Source: Larix sibirica (Eukaryota > Streptophyta > Pinopsida > Pinales > Pinaceae). From it: a stretch of 10,227 nt of DNA. The notes beneath the pieces are model-generated. The model saw only the letters and a list, made by a program, of their open reading frames with translations. It made no database searches and was not told where the DNA came from. Shown here in pieces: positions 8,330-10,227 of the stretch. The translations under genes and the position numbers were made by a program. The DNA lies in assembly GCA_004151065.3 (NCBI GenBank), contig NWUY0300049536.1:9314-19540 (forward strand), in the 5' to 3' direction. The stretch's first letter is position 1. Each line of letters starts with the position of its first letter.

Positions 8330-9304
8330 TACCCTTTCTCTTCTGTGTTTTAGAGAAGCGCCCTTTCTTGTTACATTTGTAACAAGTCTCCTCCTTTTTG
8401 CCCTTCACGGGTCCCCTTGTCTTTCTACCTTTCCTCACCTTTCCGATGAGAGCAAGGTCTTGGTCCTCTTCTTCCTGGGCTGACACTATTTACCCCTTTG
8501 TTTCTTCTTGGACAAAGATTTACCAAAACTTTTCATATGTTGGGAGGTTTTCTTGAGCACAAATACCTTCAACAAAGGCTTCCTAAACATGAGAGAAACA
8601 ATTTAATGCAATAGGAATTAATTCCTCATCTTTGATCTTCATACCAACAACAGAGAGCTGATCTTTGAGCTCAATGATATTCATAAGGTAACTCGCCATG
8701 GTGTTTAATTACTCATTCATGTTTGGATGAGCTTTTTCTTCAAAAGCATCTTCTTAAAAATATTGGCACTTTGACATAGATTTGTCAACCCAGCAAACAT
8801 CTCCTTTGCTGATTTCCATGTGATGTGAGGAATAAGGTGGCTCTTCACGAAATCCAAAAAATCCCTCTTTTCCCTAGCATTCTTCTTCTCATGCTAAGAG
8901 TCAAGACAACTGTTGAGGATTGATAGGAGTTGCTTCTTTTCCCCAGATTTTGCACCAGAGATCAATCGTTTTTCTAAGCCTCTGCAACGTGCCCTTCCAG
9001 GAGGTGACAAATTAGAGGCCTTTTCTAATTGGTCACATTCCATGAGACCCAAGATTCTAAAGTTCACCATTCTTGCAGTCCCTTCGATCGCAACTTAAAC
9101 AAATTAGTTCAGCCAAAATAAATCAGCAACCTTTCACAGGTTAAATCTGCTCTTCACAGGCATCAAACACTGTTAACCTCTTATAGGTCCTTGTGCCTAA
9201 CCAAAGGATGGATTGCTCTAGTCATTGGAACTTGTTAGACATCACGATTCACACCCGCTAAAATTCTAGGTTCTTACCTCCTTCACGGTCGTTGCGTTCT
9301 CCAT
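8330..9304 (-). pseudogene. Copia gag remnant with damaged zinc knuckle
   Basis: The - strand has an ATG at 9304-9302, 41 bases downstream of the primer-binding site, giving MENATTVKEVRT and then a stop. Further on are HLIPHITWKSAKEMFAGLTN, FKKMLLKKKL, ASYLMNIIELKDQLSVVG, DEELIPIALNCFSHV and EAFVEGICAQENLPTYEKFW, the usual order of the copia gag (UBN2-type) domain. Stops and shifts interrupt it. At 8384-8349 the translation CYKCNKKGRFSKTQ corresponds to the CCHC zinc knuckle (C-x2-C-x4-H-x4-C), but the His is Arg and the last Cys is lost. No functional gag could be made. Confidence 0.82.
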
Positions 9305-9330
9305 TAATTGGATGGGAGAATTTAAACAAT

Positions 9331-9345
9331 ACAACTCTAGTACCA
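9331..9345 (-). other. Retrotransposon primer-binding site
   Basis: The - strand reads TGGTACTAGAG, close to TGGTATCAGAG, which is complementary to the 3' end of plant initiator tRNA-Met and is the usual primer-binding site of plant copia elements. It adjoins an LTR-like end (ACA on the - strand) and lies 41 bases before the gag ATG, as expected. Confidence 0.72.
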
Positions 9346-9586
9346 TGTAAATTTTTAATTCATGATAATAGATCTGCACTCAGAGATTCTACTCTACAAC
9401 TTATACTTAATCATTGAGAACACCAATCAAAATTTTTGATTTTCAAGAATTAAAACCACGTGAGTATAGATCAGGAGTGTAGACACTGCATATTTGATTG
9501 TCAGATCAATCCAACCAGTGATGGAGTGCAGATTTGAAAAAAAAAAATTCTACAATCACAAACCAATGACCATCAGTTTTGTAACA
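9346..9586 (-). repeat. Likely 5' LTR of the copia element, outer edge uncertain
   Basis: The inner edge is well placed: the - strand sequence ends TTTACA directly before the primer-binding site, giving the canonical CA end. A TGTTAC string on the - strand starting at 9586 would give a TG...CA LTR of about 240 bases, but no second LTR is in the window for comparison. The outer edge is therefore a guess. The stretch includes a G-box core CACGTG at 9457-9462 and an A-run at about 9537-9547. Confidence 0.4.
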
Positions 9587-10227
9587 ATGACCTACTTTCT
9601 TCTTATTCTCCACAAAATAATGAAGTTAATGATACAAGATTGAGGAGAAACATCCGCAGAAGATAGGTGCTCCACTTGGGTGAGTGATTTCAAGTAAAAT
9701 CACCCTCAAGCTCAACCCTTGCTAACTTAAACTCTACTGAATTGACACAATGGCTGTGCTAAGTAAGTTGCCCCACATGAAAGGTCTCAGTGAAGTTTCC
9801 TAACACGTGTCAAGTGAACTGCAGTAGATCTGACTTTCTATCTTGGGATACGACACTCTTGTGCATGTGGAGTGAGGTGCACTAGTGGAGATAATCTTCA
9901 CTAATTAAAGTACTCAACTGATTATTAAATGCAATTAACTCATAGACGACTAATCGTTAGTTTTATGTGTTGCTCCAAGTTGGTTTTGATACTTATGCAT
10001 AATTGTTTGCTAATGGAGAGGGGACACATTAGAGATAGTCTAATGGGGCACATCAATTTCATAGACATCCCAGGGGGTGATGGCACATGTATGCACGAAT
10101 GTTATCAGAACTGGACCAGTCATCAACCTGGTCAAGTCTAAAAATCTGAACCGGACTAGACTGAAAAAAAGGAAGAAAAACGAGACCAAAAAGCTGGTCG
10201 ACCAAAAAATACATAAAATATTCAAAT
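9587..10227. other. AT-rich gene-free stretch right of the copia element
   Basis: No kinase exon or other gene is evident. Small palindromes occur: ACACGTGT at 9803-9810, CTGGACCAG at about 10112-10120, and TGGTCGACCA at 10195-10204. Part of it could still belong to a longer LTR. Short open frames here lack protein-like composition or family motifs. Confidence 0.45.

Larger units (their letters stand above)
5900..9345 (-). mobile_element. Truncated, decayed Ty1/copia LTR retrotransposon
   Basis: Reading the - strand from right to left gives the standard copia order: primer-binding site, gag with zinc knuckle, protease, pre-integrase zinc domain, integrase core, reverse transcriptase. Integrase before reverse transcriptase is diagnostic of copia rather than gypsy. 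Stops and frame changes occur in every domain, so the copy is dead. The sequence fades soon after the YxDD box of reverse transcriptase. RNase H, the polypurine tract and the 3' LTR are absent, so the left end is truncated or deleted; the border is uncertain within about 5880-5960. The element lies antisense to the PIP5K gene, in the intron that follows exon 1 if the gene is intact. Confidence 0.88.

Noticed and set aside
8167-9098. + strand frames at 8167-8382 and 8913-9098
   Set aside because: They are antisense to the gag and protease remnants.
9929-10225. Short frames on both strands at the right end
   Set aside because: Not protein-like, overlapping each other, and without any family motif or start context.
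5436-10227. Search for the PIP5K kinase exon
   Set aside because: No + strand translation near a good acceptor showed the expected post-LGIR sequence or kinase motifs; the only strong nearby acceptor (5527) leads to a stop after 13 codons.

Overview
The window looks like nuclear DNA from a seed plant. It carries the first coding exon of a plant-type phosphatidylinositol-4-phosphate 5-kinase (PIP5K, MORN-repeat class). A canonical splice donor follows it, and beyond that lie several kilobases of non-coding DNA invaded by a decayed Ty1/copia retrotransposon. The AT-rich non-coding DNA, the old degenerate retroelement and the very long first intron suggest a large, repeat-rich plant genome. A conifer or a large-genome angiosperm are both possible; the sequence alone does not decide.

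Layout. Positions 1-501 show nothing recognisable. Positions 502-1152 hold an unidentified, coiled-coil-like reading frame with seven nonsense codons and no frameshift, followed by a (TA)n microsatellite. A TATA-like box at 1273 precedes a second unidentified dead coding region at about 1427-2258, which has stops and two apparent frame changes. Positions 2259-3989 are AT-rich and gene-free apart from two pairs of diverged direct repeats (2793/2891 and 2988/3151). The PIP5K leader starts near 3990 if the splice acceptor proposed there is real. It includes a five-codon upstream reading frame. The PIP5K exon runs 4135-5429 on the + strand and encodes eight MORN repeats plus the linker up to the conserved [10 protein letters not shown] motif. 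The kinase domain is not in the window.

Downstream, about 5900-9345 on the - strand is a truncated copia element. Read right to left it has a primer-binding site, gag with a damaged zinc knuckle, a protease region, the pre-integrase zinc domain, an integrase core and a reverse transcriptase that breaks off just after the YxDD box. All its domains are broken, and several active-site residues are substituted. An LTR-like end adjoins the primer-binding site at 9346. The last 640 bases are AT-rich with a few small palindromes.

The only plausibly functional gene is the PIP5K. If it is intact, its first intron is at least 4.8 kb long and contains the antisense copia remnant. If it is not, this is a kinase-less MORN fragment. 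I found no CRISPR array, tRNA, rRNA or convincing new system.
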